A DNA stretch of 64,000 bases from Sva-07 sp963793335 (GTDB lineage: Bacteria; Actinomycetota; Acidimicrobiia; Acidimicrobiales; Ilumatobacteraceae). Location: positions 558,001-622,000 of the forward strand of contig CAWBZS010000001.1 in the NCBI GenBank assembly GCA_963793335.1, written 5' to 3'. How positions within the stretch are numbered: the stretch's first letter is position 1; each line of letters starts with the position of its first letter. Below the pieces are notes generated by a model. It was not told where the DNA came from, did no database searches, and saw only the letters and a list, made by a program, of their open reading frames with translations. This document shows, one piece after another, positions 18,244 through 27,034 of the stretch. The position numbers and the translations under genes were made by a program.

Positions 18244-19011
18244 TCAGATGACTTTCAGGTTGTCGAGGTACTCGACGATCTTGTTGAAGGTTTCGCCGTC
18301 GTCCTCGATGACTTCGCCGGCTTCACGCTCGGGCGCATCCTCGACGGAGCTGATCTGCTGGGCCCACGACACGGACTCGATGCCGAGATCGGCAGCGGTG
18401 ACGGTCTCGACGGGCTTGGACTTCGCGGCCATGATGCCCTTGAAGCTCGGGTAACGAGGCTCGACGACGCCGGCCGTGACCGACACGACCGCTGGCAACG
18501 GGCAGGTGACCTCGTCGTAGCCGTTCTCGGTCTGACGGTCGACCTTGAGGGTGCCATCGGTGATCTCGATGCTCTTCGCGAAGGTGACCGACGGGAGCCC
18601 GAGCACTTCGGCGAGCTGCTCCGGCACCGTGCCGGTGTAGCCGTCGGACGACTCGGTCCCAGCGATGATCAGATCGGCATCACCGAGCTGCTTCGTGGCA
18701 CCGGCGAGCACCTTGGCGGTGGTGAGGGCATCCGCACCAGCGAGCGACGCGTCGCTCACGAGTACGGCCTTGGCCGCTCCCATCGCCAGCGCAGTACGCA
18801 AGCCGGACACTTCGCCGTTGGGAGCCATCGACACGAGGCTGACCTCGCCGCCGCCGGCAGCCGTGACGAGCTGCAGAGCCATTTCGACGCCGTAGCTGTC
18901 GGACTCGTCGAGGATGAGCTTGCCATCACGCTTGAGCGTGTTGGTGGAGGGATCCAGTTCGCCGGGCAACGCCGGATCGGGGATCTGTTTCACACAGACG
19001 ATGACGTTCAT
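18244..19011 (-). CDS. etfB: electron transfer flavoprotein beta subunit
   Basis: 255 residues, ATG at 19011. MNVIVCVKQIPDPALPGELD at the N-terminus, the AMP/adenine-binding segment VSLVSMAPNGEVSGLRTALAMGAAKAVLVSD, and the ETF-beta signature TENGYDEVTCPLPAVVSVTAGVVEPRYPSFKGIMAAKSKPVE. First gene of a two-gene etfBA operon; its start faces the lipid kinase gene across 112 bp. Confidence 0.96.
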   Translation of the reverse strand: MNVIVCVKQIPDPALPGELDPSTNTLKRDGKLILDESDSYGVEMALQLVTAAGGGEVSLVSMAPNGEVSGLRTALAMGAAKAVLVSDASLAGADALTTAKVLAGATKQLGDADLIIAGTESSDGYTGTVPEQLAEVLGLPSVTFAKSIEITDGTLKVDRQTENGYDEVTCPLPAVVSVTAGVVEPRYPSFKGIMAAKSKPVETVTAADLGIESVSWAQQISSVEDAPEREAGEVIEDDGETFNKIVEYLDNLKVI

Positions 19012-19123
19012 ATGCCGCCCAAGTTACCGGTGCGTCAACTTCGACCCAAACCCTGCGGACATCGCAACCGCGCTTTGTGCCGTCGGGTCGCAGGCATGCT
19101 GCCAGTTCGCTACCGTCGGCACC

Positions 19124-20044
19124 TTGCGGATCCTGCTCGTGGTCAACTCCTTTGCGTCGTCGGTGACCGCGCGCAACACCGTGATCGTGCATCGCCGATT
19201 GAGCCGCGGGCACGAGGTGGAGCTGGTCGAGACCAACCGTCGCGGGCACGCCACGAGGTTCGCTCACGACGCTGCCCGGCGCGGGGTCGACGTGGTGATC
19301 GGCTTCGGTGGTGACGGCACGCTCAACGAGGTGGCCACCGGCATCGCTGGCACGAACACGGCACTCGGCGTGCTGCCCGGCGGTTCGACGAACGTGTTCG
19401 CCCGCACGCTCGGCCTGCCCAACGACCCGGTTGCGGCGGTCGAGGAGTTGTCGAACGGCATCGACGCCGGCGACTTCCGCCCGATCGGCCTCGGCCAGGT
19501 GAACGGCCGCTACTTCTGTTTCCACACTGGCGTCGGGTTCGATGCCGCGGTCGTGGAACGGGTGGAAGCGCGAGGTTCGATGAAGCGGTGGCTCGGCCAC
19601 CCGTTGTTCATCGGGGCGGGCGTCTCGACGTGGTTGCGCGGCTACGACCGACACACTCCCCACTTTCGACTGCACAGCGACGGCGACATCGACGTCGACC
19701 AGGGGTACTTCACGATCGTGCTCAACACGAACCCCTACACCTACCTCGGCAATCGCCCACTCGACCTGTCTCCTGCGGCGACGCTCGACCGCGGTCTGGT
19801 GGCGATCACCTTCACGACGATGAACGCAGCTGCGATTCTCACCTCGCTGGCCGGAGCGTTGCGCGGCGGTGGCGTGCAACCAGCAACGCACCTCGACATT
19901 CGGATCGACCTCGAGCACTTCGTCATCGAGCACGAGACACCGTTTCCGTATCAGGTCGACGGAGATGCGCTCGGCTCCACGAAGCGGCTGGAGTTCACCC
20001 ACGTGCCCGACGCAGTGCCACTCGTCTTTCCGACGTCGCAGTGA
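19124..20044 (+). CDS. diacylglycerol kinase-family lipid kinase
   Basis: 306 residues if the TTG at 19124 (LRILLVVNSFASS) is the start; a longer frame to an ATG at 18914 would run into etfB. The catalytic domain carries VDVVIGFGGDGTLNEVATGIAG and the following LGVLPGGSTNVFARTLGLP, the GGDGT and GGxxNxxxxxL motifs of the DagK/YegS/LCB5 family. It phosphorylates diacylglycerol or a related lipid alcohol at the membrane. Its last 94 bp are antisense to the last 94 bp of the phosphodiesterase gene. Confidence 0.9.
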   Translation: MRILLVVNSFASSVTARNTVIVHRRLSRGHEVELVETNRRGHATRFAHDAARRGVDVVIGFGGDGTLNEVATGIAGTNTALGVLPGGSTNVFARTLGLPNDPVAAVEELSNGIDAGDFRPIGLGQVNGRYFCFHTGVGFDAAVVERVEARGSMKRWLGHPLFIGAGVSTWLRGYDRHTPHFRLHSDGDIDVDQGYFTIVLNTNPYTYLGNRPLDLSPAATLDRGLVAITFTTMNAAAILTSLAGALRGGGVQPATHLDIRIDLEHFVIEHETPFPYQVDGDALGSTKRLEFTHVPDAVPLVFPTSQ

Positions 20045-20799
20045 GCCGGCGCCGACTCCATCCCAGTGCGCCGGTCCCGACGGATCACGATCGTTGCGGG
20101 AGGCTCGGCCAGCTCACGGGCTCGGATCCTGCGAACCGACCGAGGGCCGTCGAGCGCGACGTCGGGGACATCGGTACAGACCCCATCCGCGCCGAGGTCT
20201 GCGAGCTGACCGAGGCGAGCCGGGTCGTTGCACGTCCAGGTGGTGACTGCCAGACCGGAGCGATGGCAGTCGTCGAGCAACTCGGCATCGACGAGTGGGT
20301 CCCAGGGGTGCAACGCCGCGTGGCCCTCCTCGGCGAGGCGATGGATCGTTGCTGCGTCCGGTCGACTCATCGTCAAGCAGGCCGTCGAGAACTCGCCGGC
20401 CACCTCACGGCACCTGCGGAGCGTGCTCCACGAGAACGACGAGATCAACCACCGATGCTGCTCGCTCGGACCGCGTCCGCGAAGGACCTCGACGACCTGC
20501 TGCACCACGCCCATCGTCGGGTCATAGCCGGCGTCGTCCTTCCAGTTCTTGATCTCGACATTGACCAGCATGCGCGGACCACAGGCATCGAGCGCCTCCT
20601 CGAGCGTGGCGAGCCCCATGGCGTCGAGTGCATCGAGGTCGTCGGGCAGTGGGTCATGGGCCACGAGGAGACGGCCGTCTGCACCCCGACGGACGTCGAG
20701 TTCCACGCCGTCGGCCCCCATCTCGTCAGCGAGTTGGAAGGCAGCGGGCGTGTTCTCCGCCGCAGCTGCAGAGGCACCCCGATGGGCAAGCACGAGCAT
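19951..20799 (-). CDS. glycerophosphodiester phosphodiesterase
   Basis: 282 residues from ATG 20799 (MLVLAHRGASAAAAENTPAAF). The GDPD catalytic motifs are present: HRG with ENT, GADGVELDVRRGADGRLLVAHDP (metal-binding Glu/Asp and the general-acid histidine), LVNVEIKNW and VTTWTCNDP. It cleaves glycerophosphodiesters to glycerol 3-phosphate and an alcohol; no signal peptide is seen, so it is probably cytoplasmic. The domain ends near DVPDVALDG; the last ~60 residues are an Arg/Pro-rich tail antisense to the lipid kinase gene. Confidence 0.88.
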   Translation of the reverse strand: MLVLAHRGASAAAAENTPAAFQLADEMGADGVELDVRRGADGRLLVAHDPLPDDLDALDAMGLATLEEALDACGPRMLVNVEIKNWKDDAGYDPTMGVVQQVVEVLRGRGPSEQHRWLISSFSWSTLRRCREVAGEFSTACLTMSRPDAATIHRLAEEGHAALHPWDPLVDAELLDDCHRSGLAVTTWTCNDPARLGQLADLGADGVCTDVPDVALDGPRSVRRIRARELAEPPATIVIRRDRRTGMESAPAHCDVGKTSGTASGTWVNSSRFVEPSASPST

Positions 20800-20997
20800 G
20801 TCGCCATCATTGCCCACACGCGACTCCCCTGCTCGAACAGTCGCGTCGACAATCGCGGCCACCAGGGCCAATCGACCCTTGCGGCGACGCACGTTCACGC
20901 CTACAGTGCGTCCCGGCCCAAGCGGGCCAATCGCCCTTCGGCGAAGTCCCAACACCCCCTGGCGAACACCGCCACCGTCACTTCGAGGAGCACCAAC

Positions 20998-21300
20998 GTG
21001 TCGATCCTTGCGTCCAGCCTCACCCTTGGAGCAGCAGACTACGAGTGGCGAGATGACGCCATCTGCCGCGACACCGACCCGGAATTGTTCTTTCCGGTCG
21101 GTACCACCGGACACGCGCTGGTCCAGATCGATCGAGCCAAGGAAGTGTGTGGTGAGTGCACCGTCTCACAGCAGTGTCTCGATTTCGCCCTCGACACCAA
21201 CCAGGACTCGGGAATCTGGGGTGGCCTCACCGAGGAAGAGCGCCGAGTGATCAGGCGGCGTCGTGTCGCCGCTGCACGCGCCGCACGAATCGCCGGCTGA
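20998..21300 (+). CDS. WhiB-family iron-sulfur transcription regulator
   Basis: 100 residues from GTG 20998, with GAGGAG about 10 bp upstream. The four cluster cysteines are visible: one in AICRDTDPELFFP, then CGECTVSQQC, in the family spacing C-x(n)-C-x2-C-x5-C; the DNA-contact turn GIWGGLTEEERRVIRRRR follows. It binds a 4Fe-4S cluster and acts with the main sigma factor. The short length and WRDDAICRDTDPELFFPVG fit the WhiB1/WhiB2-like group. The downstream neighbour pdtaS is convergent. Confidence 0.93.
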   Translation: MSILASSLTLGAADYEWRDDAICRDTDPELFFPVGTTGHALVQIDRAKEVCGECTVSQQCLDFALDTNQDSGIWGGLTEEERRVIRRRRVAAARAARIAG

Positions 21301-21315
21301 ACGCCGCTGACGTAC

Positions 21316-22827
21316 TCAGTCGTGCGTCGGCACGCTGAGTTCGATCACCGTGCCGCGACCGCGCACGACACCGTCCGACAGACCGGCGCTGGCCAGGTCG
21401 TCGTCGGCAGCGGGCCGAATGTCGATCGTGCCGTTCAACTCCGTGGTGACCAGCGTGCGCACGATCGAGAGACCCAACCCCTTGGCATGATCCAGGTCGA
21501 ATGACGGGTCGACCCCACGGCCGTTGTCGACGACACGCACCACGAGTTCGCGGTCGACCTGCGACAGCCTGACGGCAACGTCGCCGCCCCCGCTCCCTTC
21601 CGGGAATCCGTGGTCGACGGCGTTTTGCAGCAATTCGGTCAGCACCACCGACAGCGGGGTCGCCGTGTTGGCCGGAATTCGGCCTCCGTCGCCGCTGACG
21701 GTGAACCGTACGGGACGATCGGGCGACTGCAAGCCCTCCTCGGCAAGGCGCAGCAGCGGTCGCACGATCTCGAGAAAGGCGATGTCCTCACCCGGCTCAC
21801 GAGACAATGACTCGTGGACCAACGCAATGGTTCGAATGCGTCGCACCGACTCCTGCACTGCAGCCTTCGCTTCCGGGTTGGTGAGGCGACGCGACTGCAA
21901 ACGAAGCAGCGACGAGATGGTCTGCAGATTGTTCTTGACCCGATGGTGGATCTCACGGATCGTCGCGTCCTTGCTCAGCAACAGGCGATCGCGCTTGCGC
22001 AGTTCGGTGACGTCCCGAACGAGCAGGAGCCCACCAGCGATCTCCTGCCCGACGTCGGTGGCGTTGATGATCGGCACGCAGCGGCAGAGCAGCGTCACGT
22101 CGGCCCCCTGCTCGAATTCCTCCACGATCGGCTCGAAACGCTCGAAGGCCTGGCGCACCGTGCCGTCGTGGAAGCCGAGCTCCGCGAGACGCATGCCCAC
22201 CGGATTGGCCTGGATGCCGACGCGGTGCAACGCCGAGTTCGCGTTCGGCGACACGTAGGTGACCGCGCCAGTGGCATCGAGGGTGAGCACGCCATCGCCG
22301 ACGCGCGGGGCCGCGCTCGAGTCGGCGACTCGACCGGCGAACGGGAACGACCCGGCCTCGATCATCCGCACGAATTCCTCGAAGATGAAGGAGTAGTTGC
22401 GCTCGAGTTCGCCGAGCGGTCGACCCGCTCGCACCTTCCATTCCTTCGACAGAACAGCGATCACCTCGCCGCCGCGCCGAACGGGGATCGCCAGCATCCG
22501 TGCGTTGTTGACCTCGTCGCCGCCACCGTCGACCTCGATCGCCCCCTCGGTGCGCTGACCACCCTGCGCAGCCTGGTCGATCAGATCCGCCTCGTCGCCA
22601 TCGGCCCAGGTCCCGACGTAGTCCGTGACGTACATCGTCTGGTTGGTCGCCGGCCGCACCTGATCGACGATCAGCCACTTGCCTGGACCCGATCGAACGT
22701 AGAGGAGCAGGTCGGCGAAGCACAGGTCAGCGAGAAACGCCCACTCGGCGGTGAGCCGGTGCAGGTGGTCGATGTCGTCGCGATGCAGGGTGGAGTGCTC
22801 GCGGGTCAGTTCGGCGAGAGAGGTCAT
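21316..22827 (-). CDS. pdtaS: PdtaS-type sensor histidine kinase
   Basis: 503 residues from ATG 22827 (MTSLAELTREHSTLH). N-terminal GAF-like H_kinase_N domain (to about residue 150), PAS domain (about 175-275: GVLTLDATGAVTYVSPNANSALHRVG), then a HisKA_2/HWE-type dimerisation domain with the phospho-acceptor IREIHHRVKNNLQTISSLLRLQ and an ATPase domain (ELLQNAVDHGF N-box, VVDNGRGVD, GLGLSIVRTLV). No membrane helices. In actinobacteria PdtaS phosphorylates the RNA-binding antiterminator PdtaR, which is not in this window. Confidence 0.92.
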   Translation of the reverse strand: MTSLAELTREHSTLHRDDIDHLHRLTAEWAFLADLCFADLLLYVRSGPGKWLIVDQVRPATNQTMYVTDYVGTWADGDEADLIDQAAQGGQRTEGAIEVDGGGDEVNNARMLAIPVRRGGEVIAVLSKEWKVRAGRPLGELERNYSFIFEEFVRMIEAGSFPFAGRVADSSAAPRVGDGVLTLDATGAVTYVSPNANSALHRVGIQANPVGMRLAELGFHDGTVRQAFERFEPIVEEFEQGADVTLLCRCVPIINATDVGQEIAGGLLLVRDVTELRKRDRLLLSKDATIREIHHRVKNNLQTISSLLRLQSRRLTNPEAKAAVQESVRRIRTIALVHESLSREPGEDIAFLEIVRPLLRLAEEGLQSPDRPVRFTVSGDGGRIPANTATPLSVVLTELLQNAVDHGFPEGSGGGDVAVRLSQVDRELVVRVVDNGRGVDPSFDLDHAKGLGLSIVRTLVTTELNGTIDIRPAADDDLASAGLSDGVVRGRGTVIELSVPTHD

Positions 22828-22849
22828 CACCGTTGATTCTGCCTGATCG

Positions 22850-24019
22850 TCAGCCGTTGCGGAGGTGACCCGCCAAGTCGCTCAGTCCGGCGAGGTCGTG
22901 AATGTCCCCGGCGAGCCACGGCACCGACAGCAGCATGGGCGCCAGCGTGGCGAGTTCCGCACGCCGATCGGACTCACGAGCGGCCACCAGCGCGACGTCG
23001 TCGAAGCCGATCGCCGCTTGCCGCAGCACGGAGCGCACCCGTTTCGCCGGCTCATCGAGGGCTGCAGCGACGTCATCGACGAGCGAACTGTCGGCGTCTC
23101 GGCCGTCGACACACTCGAGCAACGCCGCTGCCGCATCGGCGGCAGGCGCAGCGGCGAGCGCGGCGGGCAGCACCCGATTGGCCACGATGGCGCCGAGACT
23201 CATCTCACGGTCGAGCAGTTCCCGCGCCAGGAACCGGGCTTCATGACTCGGAGCGGTCTCCAGCGTGGTGACCACGACGAATGCCGTCCGTGGATCGACC
23301 AGCAGCGCCTCGACCTCTCGGGCGCGGCGCACGAACCCGCTCTCCATCGCCTGGAAGAGCACGAAGAAGTCGGCGATGTCCTGCAGGAACCGAGAGCCGA
23401 GCACCCGGTCGGCGACCTGGTAGAACGGCTTCGACGCCATCGTGAACAGGCGAGATCGGTACGGAACGGTCAGCCACCGGAGCAACCGACTCCCGAAGAA
23501 CTCCACCATCCGACCGGGAGCGTCGAGGATCGACAGCGCGTTCCGCGATGGCGGCGTGTCGACGATCACCAGGTCGAAGTCGCCGCGGGCATGGAGGTCG
23601 TGCAGTTGCTCCATCGCCAGGTACTCGTGACTGTGCACGAATCGGCTCGTGATGTTCTCGTAGAGCGGGTTGGCGAGCACGGCGTCGCGGGTCTCGGCAT
23701 CCGGGGCATGTCGGATGATCAGCTCGTCCCACCCTGCCTTGGTGTCGAGCATCGCCACCCACAGTTCGCCGCGCAAGGGCGCCACCCCCGGTCCGAACGC
23801 CTCGGGAGGGATCTGGGTCGGCGTGTTGCCGAACTGTTCGAGTCCCAGCGCGGTGGCGAGCCGACGTGCTGGATCGACCGTGAGCACGAGCACCTTGCCG
23901 CGCTGGCGGGTCGCAGCAGCAATTCCCATCGCGGCGGCGATGGTGGTCTTGCCGACACCACCCGACCCTGCGACGAGCACCATCTCCCGACTTGCGAGCA
24001 GATTGTCGAGGTCGCTCAT
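22850..24019 (-). CDS. ArsA-family ATPase, second gene of a pair
   Basis: 389 residues from ATG 24019, which overlaps the stop of the upstream gene (ATGA). Deviant Walker A AGSGGVGKTTIAAAMGIAAA, switch I LTVDPARRLATALGL and switch II DLVIVDTPPSRNALSILDAPGRM. It belongs to the ArsA/GET3/MinD-type P-loop ATPases. In actinobacteria such tandem pairs (Rv3679/Rv3680-like) are not arsenite pumps; a role in redox or glycerol metabolism has been proposed for the mycobacterial pair. Acts as dimer or with its partner. Confidence 0.88.
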   Translation of the reverse strand: MSDLDNLLASREMVLVAGSGGVGKTTIAAAMGIAAATRQRGKVLVLTVDPARRLATALGLEQFGNTPTQIPPEAFGPGVAPLRGELWVAMLDTKAGWDELIIRHAPDAETRDAVLANPLYENITSRFVHSHEYLAMEQLHDLHARGDFDLVIVDTPPSRNALSILDAPGRMVEFFGSRLLRWLTVPYRSRLFTMASKPFYQVADRVLGSRFLQDIADFFVLFQAMESGFVRRAREVEALLVDPRTAFVVVTTLETAPSHEARFLARELLDREMSLGAIVANRVLPAALAAAPAADAAAALLECVDGRDADSSLVDDVAAALDEPAKRVRSVLRQAAIGFDDVALVAARESDRRAELATLAPMLLSVPWLAGDIHDLAGLSDLAGHLRNG

Positions 24020-25045
24020 CGCGGGGACCCTGCTCCCGGCTCGAGGGCTCGGTGCACCACCGGGTCCGGATCCAGTTCGGCGGTCAGCGCTTCCGCCACC
24101 AGTGAAACGACCCTGGGCCCGGACGCTCGTGCGAACAACTCGGGCAGGGTGATGACCGGCAGGTCGTCGGCGACCACCGGCGACCCCGTGATCCAGGAGC
24201 GCAGACGATCCAGGTGGGCAGCACCGGTGGCGCGCCTGTTCTCGGTGAGCTTGGCCGCGTCGACGACCGTCTGCGCCCCGGGACCGACTGCGTCGACGAG
24301 GAGCGCCATGGCCTCGTCGAGCCGGTCGACGACCGCCTGCTCGCGTCGATTGAAGCTCGCCGGCAGTACCCGATTGGCGATCACCGCAGCGGGCTGTGCT
24401 CCGGTCTCGGCGCGCAACCGATCGAGGAGTTCGATCGTTTCGGTGACCGGCATCTCCTCGGGAGTGGTGACCACGGCGACGCCGGTTCGCATCGGATCGT
24501 CGAGGATGTCGAGCATCCACTGGGTCTGATCCCGCACCAGCCCGACCTGCACGAGGTCGGCGATCACCTTCGGCGCCCCGATCTGGCTCACGATGTGCCC
24601 GCTCGCCTCGGCATCGACCACGATCAGGTCGTAGTGCCGCTCACGCACTTCCCAGCAGAGCTTGCCCACACCGAGGATCTCCTTGACCCCCGGTGCCGCA
24701 TCGGCGACGAAGTCGAACGTCGACGCAAGCGGGCCGATCCGCCCGAGCAACGGAATCCGAACGAACAGCCGGAGGTACTCGCGCAGGGAATCTTCCGTGT
24801 TCATCGCCATCGCGCTCGAGATTCGGCGCGATCTCGGTTGGTTCGAACGTGAGCTCGCCGACGTCGAAGGCCGACGCCAGCGCACCCTTCGCGTCCATCT
24901 CGCACACCAGGGTGCGTCGACCGTGGCGTGCTGCGACCTCGGCGATCGCTGCCGCGATCGTGGTCTTGCCGACGCCGCCTTTCCCCGTGACCCAGAGCAG
25001 GTCGAGGTCGAGGAGACCAGGCCGACCGGCGGGGGCCAGACTCAG
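24016..25045 (-). CDS. ArsA-family ATPase, first gene of the pair (frameshifted here)
   Basis: Two frames together give one ArsA-like protein. The first (about 25045-24818) reads LLWVTGKGGVGKTTIAAAIAEVAARHG, then CEMDAKGALASAFDVGELTFEPTEIAPNL. The second (about 24816-24016) continues AMAMNTEDSLREYLRLF...DLIVVDAEASGHIVSQIG. One extra base in CTCGAGCGCG near 24816 explains the break. No ATG/GTG/TTG precedes the P-loop in frame; a CTG at 25045 overlapping the DUF3107 stop is the only tidy candidate. The stop overlaps the next ATG. Either a sequence error or a recently broken gene. Confidence 0.75.
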
Positions 25046-25275
25046 CCCCCGAAGCCGATTCGACGGTCGCCGTCGGCGGAGCCGAGTTCGATGTAGGCGA
25101 TCTTGGCCGAGGGGATGGCGACGTCCTTGCCACGCTTGTCGGTGATCCAGAGCACGTCGCTCGCCCCAGCGAGTGCCGCCTCGACACGCGACTTCAGATC
25201 ATCACGATCTGCGTCTTCGGCGAGTTCGATGTTCAGCTCGCGGGGGGCCTGGGTCACTCCGATGCGTACGTCCAC
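25042..25275 (-). CDS. DUF3107 family protein
   Basis: 77 residues, GTG start at 25275 (MDVRIGVTQAPRELNIELAED). Matches the small actinobacterial DUF3107 pattern, ending KIAYIELGSADGDRRIGFGG. These proteins are usually 70-80 residues, predicted alpha/beta, and of unknown function; in several actinobacteria they lie beside the ArsA-like ATPase pair, as here, where the stop abuts the ATPase frame. Confidence 0.88.
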   Translation of the reverse strand: MDVRIGVTQAPRELNIELAEDADRDDLKSRVEAALAGASDVLWITDKRGKDVAIPSAKIAYIELGSADGDRRIGFGG

Positions 25276-25322
25276 GCTGTCACGCTACCGGGGCCTCCGC
25301 CACGGCTCGCTACGGTGATCGA

Positions 25323-25964
25323 GTGACGAGTATCGCACTACCGCTGTTCCCCCACTTCACCGCGCTCGACGGCATCGGCCCCTACGAAGTGCTGCAGCGA
25401 ATTCCCCAGTTCGACGTGACGTTCATCGGTCACGCACGCGGCGTGGTTCGATCGGACAACGCCATGCTCGGCATCGAGATCGATGCCACGTTCGAGGAAC
25501 TCGCCGCGCCGGACATCGTGGTGTTCCCCGGCGGCTTCGGTACCCGGGCGCTGCAGACCGACGAGCGGGTGCTCGACTGGGTCCGCACCGCGCACGCCAC
25601 CAGCATCTTCACCACCTCGGTGTGCACCGGCTCGCTGGTGTTGGCAGCCGCCGGTCTGCTCGACGGGCTCACGGCGACCACGCACTGGGGTGCGCTCGAC
25701 ACCCTCCGCGAGCACGGGGCGATCCCGACGGGCGAGCGCGTGGTCGAGCACCTCGACCGACGAATCATCACCGCTGCGGGCGTGTCGAGCGGGATCGACA
25801 TGGCGTTGCGCTTGGTCGAGTTGCTCGTCGATCGCACGGCTGCGGAGGCCGCCCAATTGATGATCGAGTACGACCCGCAGCCACCGTTCGACGCCGGCTC
25901 GACCGGCAAGGCCAGCAGCGAGGTCGTCGAGCGAGTGATCGAGTACGCCCAATCCCGCCACTGA
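25323..25964 (+). CDS. DJ-1/PfpI-family protein
   Basis: 213 residues from GTG 25323 (TSIALPLFPHFTALDGIGPYEVLQRIP). The nucleophile elbow IFTTSVCTGSLVLAAAGLLDG has the catalytic cysteine and is followed by TATTHWGALDTLREHGA; VVFPGGFGTRA is also typical. The layout is that of isonitrile hydratase/ThiJ-like members rather than PfpI proteases or AraC-fused regulators, since no DNA-binding domain follows. Substrate unknown. The gene stands alone between divergent DUF3107 and a convergent SDR, with a palindromic repeat at its 3' end. Confidence 0.88.
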   Translation: MTSIALPLFPHFTALDGIGPYEVLQRIPQFDVTFIGHARGVVRSDNAMLGIEIDATFEELAAPDIVVFPGGFGTRALQTDERVLDWVRTAHATSIFTTSVCTGSLVLAAAGLLDGLTATTHWGALDTLREHGAIPTGERVVEHLDRRIITAAGVSSGIDMALRLVELLVDRTAAEAAQLMIEYDPQPPFDAGSTGKASSEVVERVIEYAQSRH

Positions 25965-25965
25965 C

Positions 25966-25996
25966 GTCACGTTTGGTGTCTGACACCAAACGTGAC
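25966..25996. repeat. 31-bp palindrome at convergent gene junction, copy 2
   Basis: Same 31-bp sequence as 12273-12303: perfect 15-bp arms around a single T, core GGTGTC-T-GACACC. It lies in the 55 bp between the DJ-1/PfpI gene and the SDR gene, again at a 3'-3' junction. Confidence 0.85.
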
Positions 25997-26019
25997 GGTG
26001 CTGCCGTTCGAGTGAGCGT

Positions 26020-26898
26020 TCAGGCCTGGTCGGCGAGCGGGGCGAGCGCCTCGGCGAGCGATCCGACCGTCCACTTCTCGTACTGCTCGACGGTGTCACC
26101 CATTTCCCAGGTACGCACCCGCTTGACCACCGCACCCTGCGCGAAGAAGGTCTCACCGGTGAACTGGCAGTCGGTGCTGCTCAGATAGGCAACCAGCGGT
26201 GAGATGTTCGCTGGGTCCCACTCGTCGAACACGCCCTCCTTGGGGGACATGATCTCCTCGAGCCCGGGTGTGGCCAACGTGAGCCGTGTCCTCGCTCCGG
26301 GTGCCACACAGTTGCTCTGCACGTCGTAGCGCGCCAGTTCCTTCGCCGCGATCTGGCTGAAGGTGGCGATGCCGGATTTGGCAGCTCCGTAGTTGGCTTG
26401 GCCGGGATTCGAGAACAGTCCGGAGGTGCTGGAGGTGTGGACCAGGTTCCGACGCTTCTGATGCCCCGACTTGTGCTGCTCACGCCAGTAGGCCGCAGCC
26501 CATCGGGTGGGGGCGAAGTGTCCCTTGAGATGCACGGCAATCACCGAGTCCCACTCCTGCTCGGTCATGTTGACGATCACCCGATCGCGCAGGATGCCGG
26601 CGTTGTTGACGAGGATGTCGAGGTCGCCGAACTCGGAGATCGCCGCGTTGACCAAACGCTGCGCACCCTCCCACTCGCACACGTCATCGGTGTTCGCGAT
26701 CGCCGCACCCCCGTGGGCTCGGATCTCAGCTGCCACTTCCTCAGCCGGCGTGCTGTCGCTGCCCGCGCCGTCGTTCGCTCCACCCAGGTCGTTGATCACC
26801 AACCTGGCACCCTCGTTCGCGAAGAAGAGCGCATGCTCTCGCCCGATGCCCCGCCCAGCACCGGTGATGATTGCGACTCTTCCATCGAGTGAGGTCAT
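26020..26898 (-). CDS. SDR family oxidoreductase
   Basis: 292 residues from ATG 26898 with AAGGAG five bases upstream. Classical short-chain dehydrogenase: NAD(P) motif TGAGRGIG, DLDILVNNAGI, catalytic serine in VHTSSTSGLF and YGAAK. The extended C-terminus (WDPANISPLVAYLSSTDCQFTGETFFAQGAVVKRV) is typical of actinobacterial (3R)-hydroxyacyl-CoA dehydrogenase-like members in lipid or steroid breakdown. Substrate not determined. A single gene, leftward. Confidence 0.9.
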   Translation of the reverse strand: MTSLDGRVAIITGAGRGIGREHALFFANEGARLVINDLGGANDGAGSDSTPAEEVAAEIRAHGGAAIANTDDVCEWEGAQRLVNAAISEFGDLDILVNNAGILRDRVIVNMTEQEWDSVIAVHLKGHFAPTRWAAAYWREQHKSGHQKRRNLVHTSSTSGLFSNPGQANYGAAKSGIATFSQIAAKELARYDVQSNCVAPGARTRLTLATPGLEEIMSPKEGVFDEWDPANISPLVAYLSSTDCQFTGETFFAQGAVVKRVRTWEMGDTVEQYEKWTVGSLAEALAPLADQA

Positions 26899-27034
26899 GA
26901 AGGCTCCTTGTCGACGTCGGCCGGGCGGATGCCAGGCACAATTCAGGCACCGTAGTGACCCGACCACGTTCGAGTCGATTCCCCTGCCGACGTGCGGCGT
27001 TCCGCACCGAACGATTGCCGTACGGGGCTCGTCG

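Noticed and set aside
18914..19123. Upstream extension of the lipid kinase to an ATG at 18914
   Set aside because: It would overlap the first 98 bp of etfB antisense and adds a Cys-rich, non-family N-terminus; the TTG at 19124 directly precedes the conserved RILLVVNSFA strand.
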